64,000 bases of DNA from Maritimibacter sp. DP1N21-5 (GTDB lineage: Bacteria; Pseudomonadota; Alphaproteobacteria; Rhodobacterales; Rhodobacteraceae): NCBI RefSeq assembly GCF_019218295.1, contig NZ_JAHUZF010000006.1:1612001-1676000 (forward strand), read 5' to 3'. Numbering within the stretch: the stretch's first letter is position 1; each line of letters opens with the position of its first letter. A model generated the notes under the pieces. The model was not told the DNA's origin, made no database searches, and was given only the letters and a program-made list of their open reading frames with translations. A program made the translations under genes and the position numbers. Shown here piece by piece: positions 26,942-37,194 of the stretch.

Positions 26942-29900
26942 ATGGCCATGGACAAGACCTTTGACGCGAGCGCTGTCGAGCCGCGCATTTCCGCGAAGTG
27001 GGACGAGGCGAAAGCCTTCGCCGCCGGTGCGAATGCCTCCCGGCCCGAGACCTTCTGCATCATGCTCCCGCCGCCCAACGTGACGGGCGCGCTGCATGTC
27101 GGCCATGCCTTCAACCACACGATCATGGACATCCTGACCCGCTGGCACCGGATGCGCGGCTTCGACACGCTCTGGCAGCCCGGTCAGGACCACGCGGGTA
27201 TCGCCACCCAGTTGCAGGTGGAAAAGAAGCTCGCGGCCGACGGCGCACCCTCGCGCCGGGAACTTGGCCGCGGGGCCTTTCTCGAAAAGGTCTGGGAGTG
27301 GAAAGCCGAAAAGGGCGGCACCATCATCGAACAGATGAAGCGGCTGGGCGACAGCTGCGACTGGGACCGAAACGCCTTTACCATGTCAGGTGCCCCCAAT
27401 GCGCCCGCGGACGAGCCGGACGGGAACTTCCATGACGCGGTGATCAAGGTCTTCGTGGACATGTATCAGAAGGGCCTCATCTACCGCGGCAAGCGGCTGG
27501 TGAACTGGGACCCGCATTTCGAGACGGCGATCTCGGATCTTGAGGTCGAGAACATCGAAGTCGCGGGCCACATGTGGCATTTCAAATACCCGCTCGCCGG
27601 CGGCGAGACCTATACCTATGTCGAGAAGGACGAGGACGGGAACGTCACCTTCTCGGAAGAACGCGACTATATCTCGATCGCCACCACGCGGCCCGAGACC
27701 ATGCTGGGCGACGGTGCTGTGGCGGTGCACCCGTCCGACGAACGCTATGCCCCCATCGTCGGCAAGCTCTGCGAAATTCCGGTCGGGCCCAAGGAACACC
27801 GCCGCCTGATCCCGATCATCACCGATGAATACCCCGATCCCACCTTTGGCTCGGGCGCCGTGAAGATCACCGGCGCCCATGACTTCAACGACTACGAAGT
27901 GGCCAAGCGTGGCGGCATCCCGATGTATCGCTTGATGGACATGCAGGGCCACATGCGCGCGGACGGGGACGATTACGCCACCTGCGCGGCCCGGGCGCAG
28001 GAGATCGCCAATGGCGATAGCTTCGAGGAGATGGAAGTCGATGGCCTGAACCTCGTCCCGGACGAGCTGCGCGGGCTCGACCGTTTCGCCGCGCGCAAGG
28101 CCGTGGTGAAACAGATCACGGACGAGGGCCTCGCGGTCACCAGGACGATCACCGAGATCGACGACGAGGGCAACGCCACCGAGCGTGAGGTTCCCTATGT
28201 CGAGGACAAGCCGATCATGCAGCCCTTCGGCGACCGGTCGAAGGTCGTGATCGAGCCGATGCTCACCGACCAGTGGTTCGTGGACGCCGAAAAAGTCGTC
28301 GGCCCCGCGCTCGATGCCGTGCGCACCGGTCGTACGAAGATCATCCCCGAGAGCGGCGAAAAGACCTATTACCACTGGCTCGAGAACATCGAACCCTGGT
28401 GCATCTCGCGCCAGCTCTGGTGGGGCCACCAGATCCCGGTCTGGTACGGGCTCGACCTCGGCTACGAGAAAGAGATCGGCAGCGATGGCGATCTGGACGA
28501 CGTCGAAGTCCTGAAAACGCTGGTCGACGGCATGGTGCACCGCGGCGTCGTGCATCACGCCGGTTCGTACTTCGACGAGGTGATCCCCGCCTTTCAGGAC
28601 GAGATCGCCGACACCCCGGTTCCGCTCAACCACGCGCGGGTGGTGGAGGTCGCCGACCGCGAAGCGGCCATCGACATGCTGGCCGAGAGCCTCGCGACCT
28701 ATGCCATCGAGCAGGACCCGACCAAACTCGTCTATCCGGTCTGGCGCGACGCCGATGTGCTCGACACCTGGTTCTCGTCGGGTCTCTGGCCGATCGGCAC
28801 GCTGGGCTGGCCCGAGAAATCGCCGGAGCTCGAAAAATACTTTCCCACCGACGTGCTCGTGACCGGCTTCGACATCCTCTTTTTCTGGGTGGCGCGGATG
28901 ATGATGATGCAGCTTGCCGTGGTGAACGAGGTGCCCTTCCACACCGTCTACCTGCACCAGCTCGTGCGCGACGAGAAGGGCAAGAAGATGTCGAAGACCA
29001 CCGGCAACGTCATCGACCCGCTGGAGATCATTGACGCATACGGCGCCGACGCGCTGCGTTTCACCAATGCGTCCATGGCAGCGCTGGGGGGCGTGCTCAA
29101 GCTGTCGGAAGAACGCATCAAGGGCTACCGGAACTTCGGAACGAAACTCTGGAACGCGGCGCGTTTTGCCGAGATGAACGACTGCAAGCCGGTGCCGGGC
29201 TTCGACCCTGCGAGCGTGGAGCAGACCGTGAACCGCTGGATCGTCACCGAAACCGTGCGCATCCGTGAGACGGTGGACGAGGCCCTTGCCACCTATCGCT
29301 TCAATGACGCGGCGAATGGTTTGTATGCTTACGTCTGGGGCAAGGTCTGCGACTGGTATGTGGAGTTCTCGAAACCGCTTCTCACCTCCGACGACGCTGC
29401 GGCCGTGGCCGAAACACGGGCGACCATGGGCTGGGTCATCGACCAATGCCTGATCCTCCTGCACCCGATCATGCCCTTCATCACCGAAGAGCTTTGGGGC
29501 CAGATCGCCGACCGACCGAAGCTGCTCGTCCACACCGACTGGCCCAGCTACGGCGTCGAACTGATCGACGAGGCGGCGGATCGCGAGATGAACTGGGTTG
29601 TGAAGCTGATCGAGGAAATCCGCTCTGCCCGCGCCCAGATGCATGTGCCGGCCGGGCTTCAGATCCCGGTGATCCTGCGCGACCTCGACGCCGCCGGGCG
29701 TGGCGCACTCGCCACCAACGAAACGCTCATCGTCAAGCTCGCCCGGATCGACAGCATCACCGAACTGCAGGACCTGCCGAAGGGCTGCGTCACGATCCCG
29801 GTCGAGGGTGGCACCTTCGCCCTGCCGCTGGCCGACATCATCGACGTGGCCGAGGAAAAGGCGCGGCTCGAGAAGACCCTGGGCAAGCTCCAGAAGGAGA

Positions 29901-30052
29901 TCGGCGGGCTGAAGGGTCGGCTGAACAACCCGAACTTCGCGGCGAACGCGCCTGAAGAGGTGGTCGAGGAGGCCAACGCCAACCTCGCTGCACGGGAAGA
30001 AGAAGCCGCCAAGCTGGAAGAAGCGCTCAAGCGCCTGGCCGAGGTCGCCTGA
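26942..30052 (+). CDS. valS: valyl-tRNA synthetase
   Basis: Charges tRNA-Val. 1036 residues, within the range for class I ValRS of alphaproteobacteria. The HIGH motif appears as HVGHAFNHT near residue 57 and KMSKS as KKMSKTTGN near 681. The editing domain (CP1) lies between, and a C-terminal coiled coil (about 960-1035, rich in Glu and Lys) is typical of ValRS. AGACAGGTGACCC precedes the ATG; a second in-frame ATG two codons on could also serve. Confidence 0.98.
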   Translation: MAMDKTFDASAVEPRISAKWDEAKAFAAGANASRPETFCIMLPPPNVTGALHVGHAFNHTIMDILTRWHRMRGFDTLWQPGQDHAGIATQLQVEKKLAADGAPSRRELGRGAFLEKVWEWKAEKGGTIIEQMKRLGDSCDWDRNAFTMSGAPNAPADEPDGNFHDAVIKVFVDMYQKGLIYRGKRLVNWDPHFETAISDLEVENIEVAGHMWHFKYPLAGGETYTYVEKDEDGNVTFSEERDYISIATTRPETMLGDGAVAVHPSDERYAPIVGKLCEIPVGPKEHRRLIPIITDEYPDPTFGSGAVKITGAHDFNDYEVAKRGGIPMYRLMDMQGHMRADGDDYATCAARAQEIANGDSFEEMEVDGLNLVPDELRGLDRFAARKAVVKQITDEGLAVTRTITEIDDEGNATEREVPYVEDKPIMQPFGDRSKVVIEPMLTDQWFVDAEKVVGPALDAVRTGRTKIIPESGEKTYYHWLENIEPWCISRQLWWGHQIPVWYGLDLGYEKEIGSDGDLDDVEVLKTLVDGMVHRGVVHHAGSYFDEVIPAFQDEIADTPVPLNHARVVEVADREAAIDMLAESLATYAIEQDPTKLVYPVWRDADVLDTWFSSGLWPIGTLGWPEKSPELEKYFPTDVLVTGFDILFFWVARMMMMQLAVVNEVPFHTVYLHQLVRDEKGKKMSKTTGNVIDPLEIIDAYGADALRFTNASMAALGGVLKLSEERIKGYRNFGTKLWNAARFAEMNDCKPVPGFDPASVEQTVNRWIVTETVRIRETVDEALATYRFNDAANGLYAYVWGKVCDWYVEFSKPLLTSDDAAAVAETRATMGWVIDQCLILLHPIMPFITEELWGQIADRPKLLVHTDWPSYGVELIDEAADREMNWVVKLIEEIRSARAQMHVPAGLQIPVILRDLDAAGRGALATNETLIVKLARIDSITELQDLPKGCVTIPVEGGTFALPLADIIDVAEEKARLEKTLGKLQKEIGGLKGRLNNPNFAANAPEEVVEEANANLAAREEEAAKLEEALKRLAEVA

Positions 30053-30335
30053 GACCTTGCGCCGGGGCTTCGCCCCGTTGCGGAAGGGGGCGTCTCGCTG
30101 CGCTCGGCGCACCCTTCCTTTCATCTTTCCTCAAATACTCAAAATCGGTCGCGTTCCCCGCAGGGGGACGCGAGAACCCTGTGCGCCGCAGGCGCGCAGT
30201 ATCCTTGACGGCGCGAAGTGGCGACGATCCCGGCATGAGTAATTCGGGGAAAGATCATAGGGCGGCCCGCCCTACACCCCTCGCCCCTGTCGCCGCTGCT
30301 TGTGGTTTTCGACCGGCCCCGCTACGAGCAAACAC
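30053..30335. repeat. hairpin-rich intergenic region between valS and ribF
   Basis: No gene is seen. Short GC-rich hairpins occur, for example ggggcttcgcccc near 30064-30076 and a pair of inverted arms around 30150-30175 (cgcgttcccc / ggggacgcg). The stretch from about 30118 (catctttcctcaaatactcaa) recalls short dispersed intergenic repeats I associate with Rhodobacteraceae genomes; this is from memory and not checked. Confidence 0.45.
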
Positions 30336-31274
30336 ATGAAGATCATTCGCGATTTCCATTTCGTCGAAGAGACCGACAGGGGCGCTTCCGCCGCCATCGG
30401 CAATTTCGATGGCGTCCACCGTGGCCACCAGTATGTCATCGACATCGCGCGCCGCGAGGCCGGGGTCCTTGGCGCGCCTCTGGGGGTGATGACCTTCGAG
30501 CCCCATCCGCGCCAGTATTTCGCACCCAAGGCTCCCGCGTTCCGGCTCATGAACGCCGAGGCACGGGCCAACCGGCTCGACTGGCTCGGGGTCGAGAAGC
30601 TCTATGAACTTGCGTTCAATGATACGCTCTCCGCCCTCACGCCCGGGGATTTTGCACGGCGGGTGATCGTGGAGGGGCTCGGACTGCGCCATGTGGTCGT
30701 GGGACAGGACTTCCACTTCGGCAAGGACCGGGCCGGGACGGTCGAGACGCTTCAGGCGCTTGGGGCCGAGATGGAGTTCGGCGTGACCGTCGCCGATCTT
30801 CTGCGCGACAGCGAAGTCGAGATTTCCTCCACCGCGATCCGCGAGGCGCTGACGGACGGGCGGCCGCGCGATGCAGCGCGCATGCTGGGGCACTGGCACC
30901 GGATCGACGGCAAGGTCATTCGCGGCGACCAGCGGGGGCGCGATCTTGGTTATCCCACCGCGAACATGTCGATCGCCGGGCTGCATCCGCCGAAGTTCGG
31001 GGTCTATGCCGTCAAGGTGGACGTGCTGTCAGGACCTCACAGAGGCGAATACGGTGGCGCGGCTAGCATCGGTGTGCGCCCGATGTTCGGCGAAAACCTC
31101 CCGAACCTCGAGAGCTTCCTGTTCGACTTCAAGGGCGACCTCTACGGCGCTCATCTGTCAGTGGCGCTCGTGGCCTACCTGCGGCCCGAGGAGCGGTTCG
31201 ACAGCCTCGAGGCGCTGATCACGCAGATGGATGCCGACTGCGGACGGGCTCGAGAGATCCTCGGCACCCTGTAA
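30336..31274 (+). CDS. ribF: bifunctional riboflavin kinase/FAD synthetase
   Basis: Makes FMN from riboflavin and then FAD. 312 residues: an N-terminal adenylyltransferase domain with IGNFDGVHRGHQ near residue 20 and SSTAIREAL near 165, then the riboflavin kinase domain with GDQRGRDLGYPTANMS near 195 and the SFLFDF...LYG segment. The ATG at 30336 gives the standard N-terminus (MKIIRDFHF). The ribosome-binding site is poor. No FMN riboswitch is visible upstream. Confidence 0.96.
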   Translation: MKIIRDFHFVEETDRGASAAIGNFDGVHRGHQYVIDIARREAGVLGAPLGVMTFEPHPRQYFAPKAPAFRLMNAEARANRLDWLGVEKLYELAFNDTLSALTPGDFARRVIVEGLGLRHVVVGQDFHFGKDRAGTVETLQALGAEMEFGVTVADLLRDSEVEISSTAIREALTDGRPRDAARMLGHWHRIDGKVIRGDQRGRDLGYPTANMSIAGLHPPKFGVYAVKVDVLSGPHRGEYGGAASIGVRPMFGENLPNLESFLFDFKGDLYGAHLSVALVAYLRPEERFDSLEALITQMDADCGRAREILGTL

Positions 31275-31303
31275 CGAAAAAGGGCCGCGCGGTTGCGCAG
31301 CCC
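31275..31303 (-). terminator. Rho-independent terminator after scoB
   Basis: On the minus strand a 9-bp stem (31295-31303 with 31282-31290) with a 4-nt loop is followed by five T residues. It lies 25 bp past the scoB stop codon and also separates scoB from the convergent ribF. Confidence 0.9.
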
Positions 31304-31328
31304 TCCCTCCGTCTCTTGCCGCACGGTC

Positions 31329-31952
31329 TCAGACCAGCGTCGCCTCGGTCTTTTCACGGATCTCGTCCTCGGTCACGCCGGGCGCACATTCCACGATCTT
31401 GAGACCGCCCTCGACCACGTCGAAGACGCCCAGATCGGTGATGATCCGGTCCACGACGCCCGCGCCGGTCAGCGGCAGCGTGCAGGCCTTGAGCAGTTTC
31501 GTCTCGCCCGCCTTGTTGGTATGGTCCATCACGACCACGACCTTCTCGACCCCGGCGACGAGGTCCATCGCCCCGCCCATGCCCTTGACGAGCTTGCCGG
31601 GAATCATCCAGTTCGCGAGGTCCCCGTTCTCGGCCACTTCCATCGCGCCAAGGATCGCGGCGGCGATCTTGCCGCCCCGGATCATGCCGAAGCTCATCGA
31701 GCTGTCGAAATAGGAGGTGCGGTTCAGCTCGGTGATCGTCTGCTTGCCCGCATTGATCAGGTCCGGGTCTTCCTCGCCCTCATAGGGAAACGGGCCCATG
31801 CCCAGCATCCCGTTCTCGGATTGCAGCGTGATGTCCTTGTCGCCGACGTAGTTCGCCACCAGCGTCGGAATCCCGATGCCGAGGTTCACATACATGCCGT
31901 CTTCAAGCTCTTCCGCCGCGCGGGCGGCCATTTGGTTACGATCCCAGGGCAT
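31329..31952 (-). CDS. scoB: 3-oxoacid CoA-transferase subunit B
   Basis: Beta subunit of a two-subunit succinyl-CoA:3-ketoacid (or related) CoA-transferase, which activates acetoacetate for breakdown or handles polyhydroxybutyrate products. 207 residues. The catalytic Glu is in SENGMLG (Glu 46), followed by the glycine-rich [14 protein letters not shown]. The start codon overlaps the scoA stop by one base (TAATG). The precise acid substrate is not readable. Confidence 0.94.
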   Translation of the reverse strand: MPWDRNQMAARAAEELEDGMYVNLGIGIPTLVANYVGDKDITLQSENGMLGMGPFPYEGEEDPDLINAGKQTITELNRTSYFDSSMSFGMIRGGKIAAAILGAMEVAENGDLANWMIPGKLVKGMGGAMDLVAGVEKVVVVMDHTNKAGETKLLKACTLPLTGAGVVDRIITDLGVFDVVEGGLKIVECAPGVTEDEIREKTEATLV

Positions 31953-32656
31953 TATGCTTCCTCCCGCTTGCGTGTGGTCCGCTGTTCGATGCGTTTTTCG
32001 TGTTCGCCCTGGATGATCCGGTGGACGTAGATGCCCGGCAGGTGGATATGGTCAGGGTCGAGCGAGCCGCGCGGCACGATTTCCTCGACTTCCACGACGC
32101 AGATCTTGCCGCACATGGCGGCGGGCGGGTTGAAGTTGCGGGCGGTCTTGCGGAAAATCAGGTTGCCGGTGTCGTCGGCTTTCCAGGCCTTCACAATGGA
32201 GAGATCGGCGAAGATGCCCTCTTCCATGATGTAGGTCTCGCCGCCGAAGTCCTTGTGCTCCTTGCCCTCGGCGATGACGGTGCCCACACCGGTCTTGGTG
32301 TAGAAGCCCGGGATACCCGCCCCGCCCGCACGCATCCGTTCGGCGAGCGTGCCTTGCGGGTTGAATTCGAGCTCAAGCTCGCCCGAGAGATACTGGCGCA
32401 TGAACTCGGCGTTCTCGCCCACGTAGGACGACATCATCTTCTTGATCTGGCGGGTCTCGAGCAGCTTGCCTAGGCCAAACCCGTCCACGCCCGCGTTGTT
32501 CGACGCGACCGTCAGGTCCTTGACCCCGCTCTTCACCACGGCGTCGATCAGAAGCTCCGGAATACCGCAAAGGCCAAAGCCCCCCGCGGCGATCAGCATC
32601 CCGTCCTTCAGGATGCCCTCCAGGGCCTCGTCGGCCGTGTCGTAAACTTTCTTCAT
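31952..32656 (-). CDS. scoA: 3-oxoacid CoA-transferase subunit A
   Basis: Alpha subunit partner of scoB. 234 residues with the CoA-binding [10 protein letters not shown] near residue 27, [12 protein letters not shown] and the [16 protein letters not shown] segment. The start at 32656 ([12 protein letters not shown]) is the family N-terminus; the open frame further upstream to 32722 is not coding-like. A 287-bp gap separates it from the tRNA gene upstream, which holds only a terminator. Confidence 0.94.
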   Translation of the reverse strand: MKKVYDTADEALEGILKDGMLIAAGGFGLCGIPELLIDAVVKSGVKDLTVASNNAGVDGFGLGKLLETRQIKKMMSSYVGENAEFMRQYLSGELELEFNPQGTLAERMRAGGAGIPGFYTKTGVGTVIAEGKEHKDFGGETYIMEEGIFADLSIVKAWKADDTGNLIFRKTARNFNPPAAMCGKICVVEVEEIVPRGSLDPDHIHLPGIYVHRIIQGEHEKRIEQRTTRKREEA

Positions 32657-32892
32657 CAGGTCTGGTCCTCGCTGTCCTGGACAAAACGATGCTGGCGACG
32701 TTCCTCCCGCACCCGCAATCAAGGCTTGGTATCAAGGAGGTGGACCAAGGGGCAAGTCCGTAGTCTTACGGGGGTGCCGCATTGCAGCGGAATGCTCGTC
32801 CGACAGGCATATTCATCGCCGCCCCGCGGCCGCGGTGACCAGAACGACCCGTCCCGGAGTGCTTGGGACAAGAGACGCGTGGCCCCCGAAAA

Positions 32893-32926
32893 CGAAAGAC
32901 CCCGCCGGAACCGGCGGGGTCTTTCG
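32893..32926 (-). terminator. strong hairpin terminator downstream of tRNA-Leu
   Basis: Perfect 16-bp inverted repeat (32893-32908 with 32911-32926), 2-nt spacer, with GTTTTCG just after it on the minus strand. It sits 18 bp past the tRNA 3' end. Confidence 0.85.
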
Positions 32927-32943
32927 TCTGCCCGAAGGCCAGA

Positions 32944-33030
32944 TGGTGCGGTCGAGAAGACTCGAACTTCCACGGGAGTTACCCCACAGCGACCTCAACG
33001 CTGCGCGTCTACCAATTCCGCCACGACCGC
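32944..33030 (-). tRNA. tRNA-Leu (anticodon GAG)
   Basis: 87-nt class II tRNA on the minus strand. The acceptor stem GCGGTCG pairs with CGACCGC. The D arm contains GGAATTGGTAGACGC, the anticodon stem CAGCG/CGCTG encloses loop TTGAGGT (anticodon GAG), then a long variable arm and the T arm GTTCGAGTC. CCA is encoded. Reads CUC and CUU codons. Confidence 0.97.
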
Positions 33031-33144
33031 ACTGTCCTGACTTGGTGGCGCGCTGAATACCGTGGGATTCGGGGGATGCCAAGGGGGAATTTTCGTTTTC
33101 GGTGAAATCCCTGCGCTCTCTCGATCCGGCCCGCTGCAAGACGC

Positions 33145-33660
33145 CTAGCCCGCCGCTTCGGCCTTGCGGTCTGACCAAAGGCGAAATCCGATATAGGCCA
33201 GCGCAACGCCCATCACGACAAAGGACAAAAGCCCGGCGTCAGAGTATCGGTCGGGCGTATCCGGGCCGAACAGGACCGCGTGCATCCGCCGCCCCGGCAC
33301 CAGCGCCAGTAGCCCGGCAACGCCCAGTCCCCAGAAGGCCGTCGCCTTCATGATCGCCTGATGCGCCGTCACGTTTCGCCGCCAGATTGCGCGCACCGCC
33401 AGCACCACATTGACCAGCGTCAACACGGACAACGCGTGGATCGGGCTGAAGGGGCCGATGAGCCGTATCTCGGTGATCCAGAACGAAGATGCGGCGGCCA
33501 GCACCATATTCGTGACCCATAGATAGCCCGCGATCTTGTGCAGACGGTCGCGACGCCTGCGCAGCAGGGCCAAGGGGGTCAATACCACCGCTTCCAACGC
33601 GGCAATAGCGTGGATCTGAACCGCGAGGGGTGCGTCAGTCAGGGGGGACAGGTCGAACAT
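33145..33660 (-). CDS. DUF2306-like integral membrane protein
   Basis: A 171-residue membrane protein with four likely transmembrane segments (around 20-38, 50-70, 72-92, 108-125, and one near the C-terminus at 143-163). The RDRLHKIAGYLWV and TAHQAIMKATAFWG motifs, with conserved His residues, fit the DUF2306 family. The start at 33660 has AAGGAG six bases upstream. It is divergent, with 96 bp between, from a membrane-bound LytTR regulator, suggesting that the two are functionally linked. Function unknown. Confidence 0.75.
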   Translation of the reverse strand: MFDLSPLTDAPLAVQIHAIAALEAVVLTPLALLRRRRDRLHKIAGYLWVTNMVLAAASSFWITEIRLIGPFSPIHALSVLTLVNVVLAVRAIWRRNVTAHQAIMKATAFWGLGVAGLLALVPGRRMHAVLFGPDTPDRYSDAGLLSFVVMGVALAYIGFRLWSDRKAEAAG

Positions 33661-33756
33661 AAGCGGCTCCTTGCCTTGTGCGGTTGGGTCTGGCACCTCT
33701 CTTGCAGGCTCGCCGAACGCCGGCGAGCGCGGATACGCAAACGAACGGGATCAGGC

Positions 33757-34542
33757 GTGAACGACAGCCCCTTGCAGCTTACGAAGCGTGAAATGCATGC
33801 GCTGGCGACCCGGCGGCAGGTCTGGATCGCCATCTTTGCCGCGGGCGTGGTGCTTGGCCTGGCCGGTCCGTTCGGCACGGATGACGTGATGCGCGGATTG
33901 CCACGCGTGGTATATTGGATCGTCGTGGCCACCGTCGGCTTTTTCGGGGGCAGCGCCGTCTCAACGCTGATCGCCGAATCCCTGCGCGGTCATCTGTCCC
34001 GTTGGCCCACCGTGGTTCTGGCAGGCGTCGGATCGGGGATCGTGCTGACGCTCGCCCTCATTGCGATGAACACCGCCGTTTTCGGCCCCGGTTTCATCGA
34101 CCCCGCCCTGATCGTGCCGCTGGCCATCAACGTGGTCGTGATATCCGTCATCATCGGCGCGGCATATGTGCTGATGCACGGCGATGCGCCCGCCGGAGCC
34201 TTGCCCTCCGACGCCACCCCACAGCCGCCCCGCATCCTGTCCCGTGTGCCGATCGACAAACGCGGGCGGCTCTACGCGCTTTCGGTGCAGGATCACTATG
34301 TCGAGGTGATAACCGACAAAGGCAGCGAGCTTGTGCTCCTGCGCCTCGCCGACGCCATGGGTGAGGTCGGCACGACCCCGGGCCTTCAGGTGCATCGGTC
34401 CCACTGGGTGGCGACCGGGGCCGTTGCAGCGGCGAAACGCGACGGGGCGAAAGCGGTGCTGACGCTTCAGGATGGGCGTGACATTCCGGTCAGCCGGACC
34501 TATCTGCCCGCCGTGAAGGAGGCCGGGCTCTTGCCCGGATGA
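33757..34542 (+). CDS. membrane-bound LytTR-family transcriptional regulator
   Basis: A regulator of about 261 residues with four hydrophobic segments in the N-terminal half (about 25-140) and a LytTR DNA-binding domain at the C-terminus (about 160-255: [44 protein letters not shown]). The start is probably the GTG at 33757, with weak upstream purines; the frame stays open farther upstream but overlaps the divergent gene. It has no receiver domain, so the signal must come through the membrane part. Its stop overlaps the lipB start (ATGA). Confidence 0.82.
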   Translation: MNDSPLQLTKREMHALATRRQVWIAIFAAGVVLGLAGPFGTDDVMRGLPRVVYWIVVATVGFFGGSAVSTLIAESLRGHLSRWPTVVLAGVGSGIVLTLALIAMNTAVFGPGFIDPALIVPLAINVVVISVIIGAAYVLMHGDAPAGALPSDATPQPPRILSRVPIDKRGRLYALSVQDHYVEVITDKGSELVLLRLADAMGEVGTTPGLQVHRSHWVATGAVAAAKRDGAKAVLTLQDGRDIPVSRTYLPAVKEAGLLPG

Positions 34543-35192
34543 GCCGCATGGTCGAATGGAACATCACGGACGGTCTGACCGACTACGACGCGGCGGTCGC
34601 CTTCATGGAGGAGCGGGTCGCCCGGATCGCGGCGGGCGAGGCCGAGGAACTCATCTGGTTCGTCGAACATCCCCCGCTCTACACCGCCGGGACCAGCGCC
34701 AAACCCGCGGACCTCGTCGATCCCGACCGGTTTCCGGTCCATGTCACCAAACGCGGCGGGCAATACACCTATCACGGCCCCGGACAGCGCGTGGTTTATG
34801 TCATGCTCGATCTCAATACACGCGGGCGCGACATCCGGGCCTTCGTCCAGAAGATGGAAGACTGGGTGATCGCCACGCTCGGCACCTTCAACGTGAAGGG
34901 TGAGGTGCGCGAGGGGCGCGTGGGCGTCTGGGTCGAACGGCCCGAGAAGCCGCGCACGCTGACCGGCCAGATGGCCGAGGACAAGATCGCGGCCATCGGG
35001 GTGCGGCTGCGCAAATGGGTGAGCTTTCACGGGTTGTCGATCAACGTCGAGCCGAACCTCGACCATTTCACCGGGATCGTGCCCTGCGGTATCACCGACT
35101 ACGGCGTGACCTCGCTGGTCGATCTGGGTCTGCCGGTGACGATGGCGGATGTGGATGTGGCACTGAAAAGGACCTTCGACGATGTGTTCTGA
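34539..35192 (+). CDS. lipB: octanoyltransferase LipB
   Basis: Transfers octanoate from acyl-carrier protein to lipoyl domains, first step of lipoic acid synthesis. 217 residues with [11 protein letters not shown] near residue 46, [12 protein letters not shown], and the catalytic Cys in TGIVPCGI near 185 with the Lys in the [14 protein letters not shown] segment. The start overlaps the regulator gene by four bases; an in-frame ATG three codons on is an alternative. lipA is not in the window. Confidence 0.95.
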   Translation: MSRMVEWNITDGLTDYDAAVAFMEERVARIAAGEAEELIWFVEHPPLYTAGTSAKPADLVDPDRFPVHVTKRGGQYTYHGPGQRVVYVMLDLNTRGRDIRAFVQKMEDWVIATLGTFNVKGEVREGRVGVWVERPEKPRTLTGQMAEDKIAAIGVRLRKWVSFHGLSINVEPNLDHFTGIVPCGITDYGVTSLVDLGLPVTMADVDVALKRTFDDVF

Positions 35193-35237
35193 GAGCGCTG
35201 GAGACCGGATGCGGCCCGCAGGACCGGAGGCGACCAT

Positions 35238-36428
35238 TTGACCGAGGCTGTAACGGACACGACCCCGGGACCCGCCGCCGCTCATGCCCCGGCATCGCGG
35301 TGGTCGGCGCTCTGGCGGCGGCTCCAGTTCTCCGGCTGGCTCCAGTTCGCCCTGCCTTTCGCCCTGGCGCTTGGGCTTGGCCTCCTCGCGCTTGTCCTCC
35401 GGGTGTTCGGGCTCGGGACGGTGGGGGTAGTCGTGGCCGTCTTGGCGGGCCTTGTACTGGGGCTCGGTCTCTTCGAGGTCGCGCTCCTGAAGCTTCGGCT
35501 TTTCGCCCTGTCCGACCGGGATCACCGCCCTGTGCCCGGCGACGTCTTCGCCGTCATGGCGGCGCGGCGCTCTGTCCGGTCGTTCCAGCCCCTGGCGCTC
35601 GCGCCTTCCGACCTCGCTGCCGTGCGGTCCCTGCTGTCCCAGCATACAAGTATCGACGCAGCACACGCGCTGGTGCAGGGCGAGGTGCGCGCCGAGTTCG
35701 TCGAACAGCGCATCACCGTCTGGCCGGGGATCGGGGCGCAGAGTTTCATCGTGATCGTGGTGCCCGCCCGCTATGACCGGATGGCGGTGATCGAAGCGGG
35801 ACGCGCGCTGGAACATGTGGTGCTCGGGCTGACGGCGCGGGGCGTCGGCACCTGCTGGATCGGGCCGGGCACCGACCGCCGCTCGGCCGAAGCGGCGCTT
35901 GGGTCGCGATTCGATCCCACGCGCGACCACGTGCTCGCGACCATCGCGGTTGGTTATGAGAGCCGCTGGAAGCCGCTCCTGGCCCGGGTGATGCGCTTGT
36001 GGGGTTCACGGCGCAAGCCGCTGGCCGATCTCGTCTATGACAGTGCCCCCGGCCTGCCCGCGCCGCTTCATCACAAGGCCCTGAAACCACTGCGACCGCT
36101 GTTCGACGCCTGCCGCCGAGCGCCGTCCTCCTACAACGGCCAGACGACGCGGATCATCCTGCGCGAAGACGCCGAAGGCCTCGCCTCGGTGAAGTTCTGC
36201 GCCACGGAAGGGTCGCGGTTCTATGCGCCGCTCGCGCTCGGGATTTCCTTCGCCCATTGGGAGGCCGGGATGCGCGCGATCGGGCGCCCGGGGCAGGTGC
36301 AACTGTGGCAACCACCCGCGCCGATGGCCGGCGGGCTTGTCCACGACCTGACCTGGCGGCCCCTGAGAGGCGCCGCCACCACCGCGGGACGGAATGGTCA
36401 GACGCCGGGGAACGGGACCCGGTCCTGA
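35238..36428 (+). CDS. membrane-anchored nitroreductase-family protein
   Basis: A 396-residue protein. The N-terminus (about 33-85) holds two hydrophobic helices, then a nitroreductase-like FMN domain begins at MAARRSVRSFQPL (near 108). A second related half begins near 290 with CRRAPSSYNGQTTRI. Each half looks like one part of the nitroreductase fold, similar to TM_nitroreductase proteins. The start is a TTG at 35238, with GGAGG seven bases upstream and no closer ATG. It follows lipB by 45 bp. The physiological substrate is unknown. Confidence 0.72.
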   Translation: MTEAVTDTTPGPAAAHAPASRWSALWRRLQFSGWLQFALPFALALGLGLLALVLRVFGLGTVGVVVAVLAGLVLGLGLFEVALLKLRLFALSDRDHRPVPGDVFAVMAARRSVRSFQPLALAPSDLAAVRSLLSQHTSIDAAHALVQGEVRAEFVEQRITVWPGIGAQSFIVIVVPARYDRMAVIEAGRALEHVVLGLTARGVGTCWIGPGTDRRSAEAALGSRFDPTRDHVLATIAVGYESRWKPLLARVMRLWGSRRKPLADLVYDSAPGLPAPLHHKALKPLRPLFDACRRAPSSYNGQTTRIILREDAEGLASVKFCATEGSRFYAPLALGISFAHWEAGMRAIGRPGQVQLWQPPAPMAGGLVHDLTWRPLRGAATTAGRNGQTPGNGTRS

Positions 36429-36606
36429 GCCCTATTGCCGCGCGCAATACCGCGCATAGGGCATGCGACCAACCGCCCGCTTGCACCCCTTGCGGGTGCC
36501 CGGCATGGTTCCCGGGTCAGTCCGGGCGTCCTGCGATTCCCGGAGGGAGTGAGATGACTGCCCCGCTGCGGGCGGCGCACGAAAGACCGAAACCAAGAGG
36601 AACGCC

Positions 36607-37056
36607 ATGAAAGCCATCCTGATCACCACCGCCGCGATGTTCGCGCTCGCCGCTCCGGCCTTCGCCCAGGGCGATGCCGCCGCCGGCGAAGACGACTTCA
36701 AGAAGTGCAAATCCTGCCACGCCATCGTGGACGACTCCGGCGAAGCCATCGTCAAGGGCGGCAAGACCGGCCCGAACCTCTATGGCGTCATCGGCCGCCA
36801 CGCTGCGGCCACCGATTTCAACTATGGCGATGGTCTGGTCGAACTGGGTGAGACCGGCATGATCTGGACCGAGGAACTTCTCGTGTCCTATCTCGCCGAT
36901 CCCTCGGCCTTCGTGAAGGAACAGACTGGCGACGACGGTGCGAAGTCGAAGATGACCTTCAAGCTGAAGGACGGCGCGGACGTCGCCGCCTATCTCGCCA
37001 CCTTCTCTTCGGACATGCCGGCGGAAGAGGGCGAAGAGGAGCCCGCGACGAACTGA
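36607..37056 (+). CDS. periplasmic cytochrome c550 (c2 family)
   Basis: A 149-residue class I cytochrome c with a signal peptide (1-20, ending AFAQ). The heme motif CKSCH lies at about residues 36-40 and a distal Met in KSKMTFKL near 118. The segments KGGKTGPNLYGVIGRH and the acidic C-terminus resemble Paracoccus cytochrome c550, the electron donor to aa3 oxidase. The ctaD gene lies 1.1 kb downstream on the same strand, which fits that role, though one gene and a terminator separate them. Confidence 0.93.
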   Translation: MKAILITTAAMFALAAPAFAQGDAAAGEDDFKKCKSCHAIVDDSGEAIVKGGKTGPNLYGVIGRHAAATDFNYGDGLVELGETGMIWTEELLVSYLADPSAFVKEQTGDDGAKSKMTFKLKDGADVAAYLATFSSDMPAEEGEEEPATN

Positions 37057-37081
37057 TCGCGACGGGCCACGGCCTGACAAG

Positions 37082-37115
37082 GACCCCGTCCGGCACGACC
37101 GGATGGGGTCTTTTT
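37082..37115 (+). terminator. Rho-independent terminator after cytochrome c550
   Basis: 12-bp stem with one mismatch (37082-37093 with 37099-37110), 5-nt loop and TTTTT, 26 bp after the stop codon. Confidence 0.92.
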
Positions 37116-37194
37116 CGTTTCGCAGGCCAGGTTTGACCCGATGGGCGACAGAGACTAGCCTCGACCCGAAGACCATTTGAGACGGGGCATTTCC

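Noticed and set aside
27386..30124. 912-codon minus-strand open frame opposite valS
   Set aside because: Mirror of the valS codon pattern. Composition is Asp/His/Arg-rich, and no domain is seen.
30300..30335. Longer ribF start at 30300
   Set aside because: The extra 12 residues (MWFSTGPATSKH) are not part of the family, and MKIIRDFHF at 30336 is the normal N-terminus.
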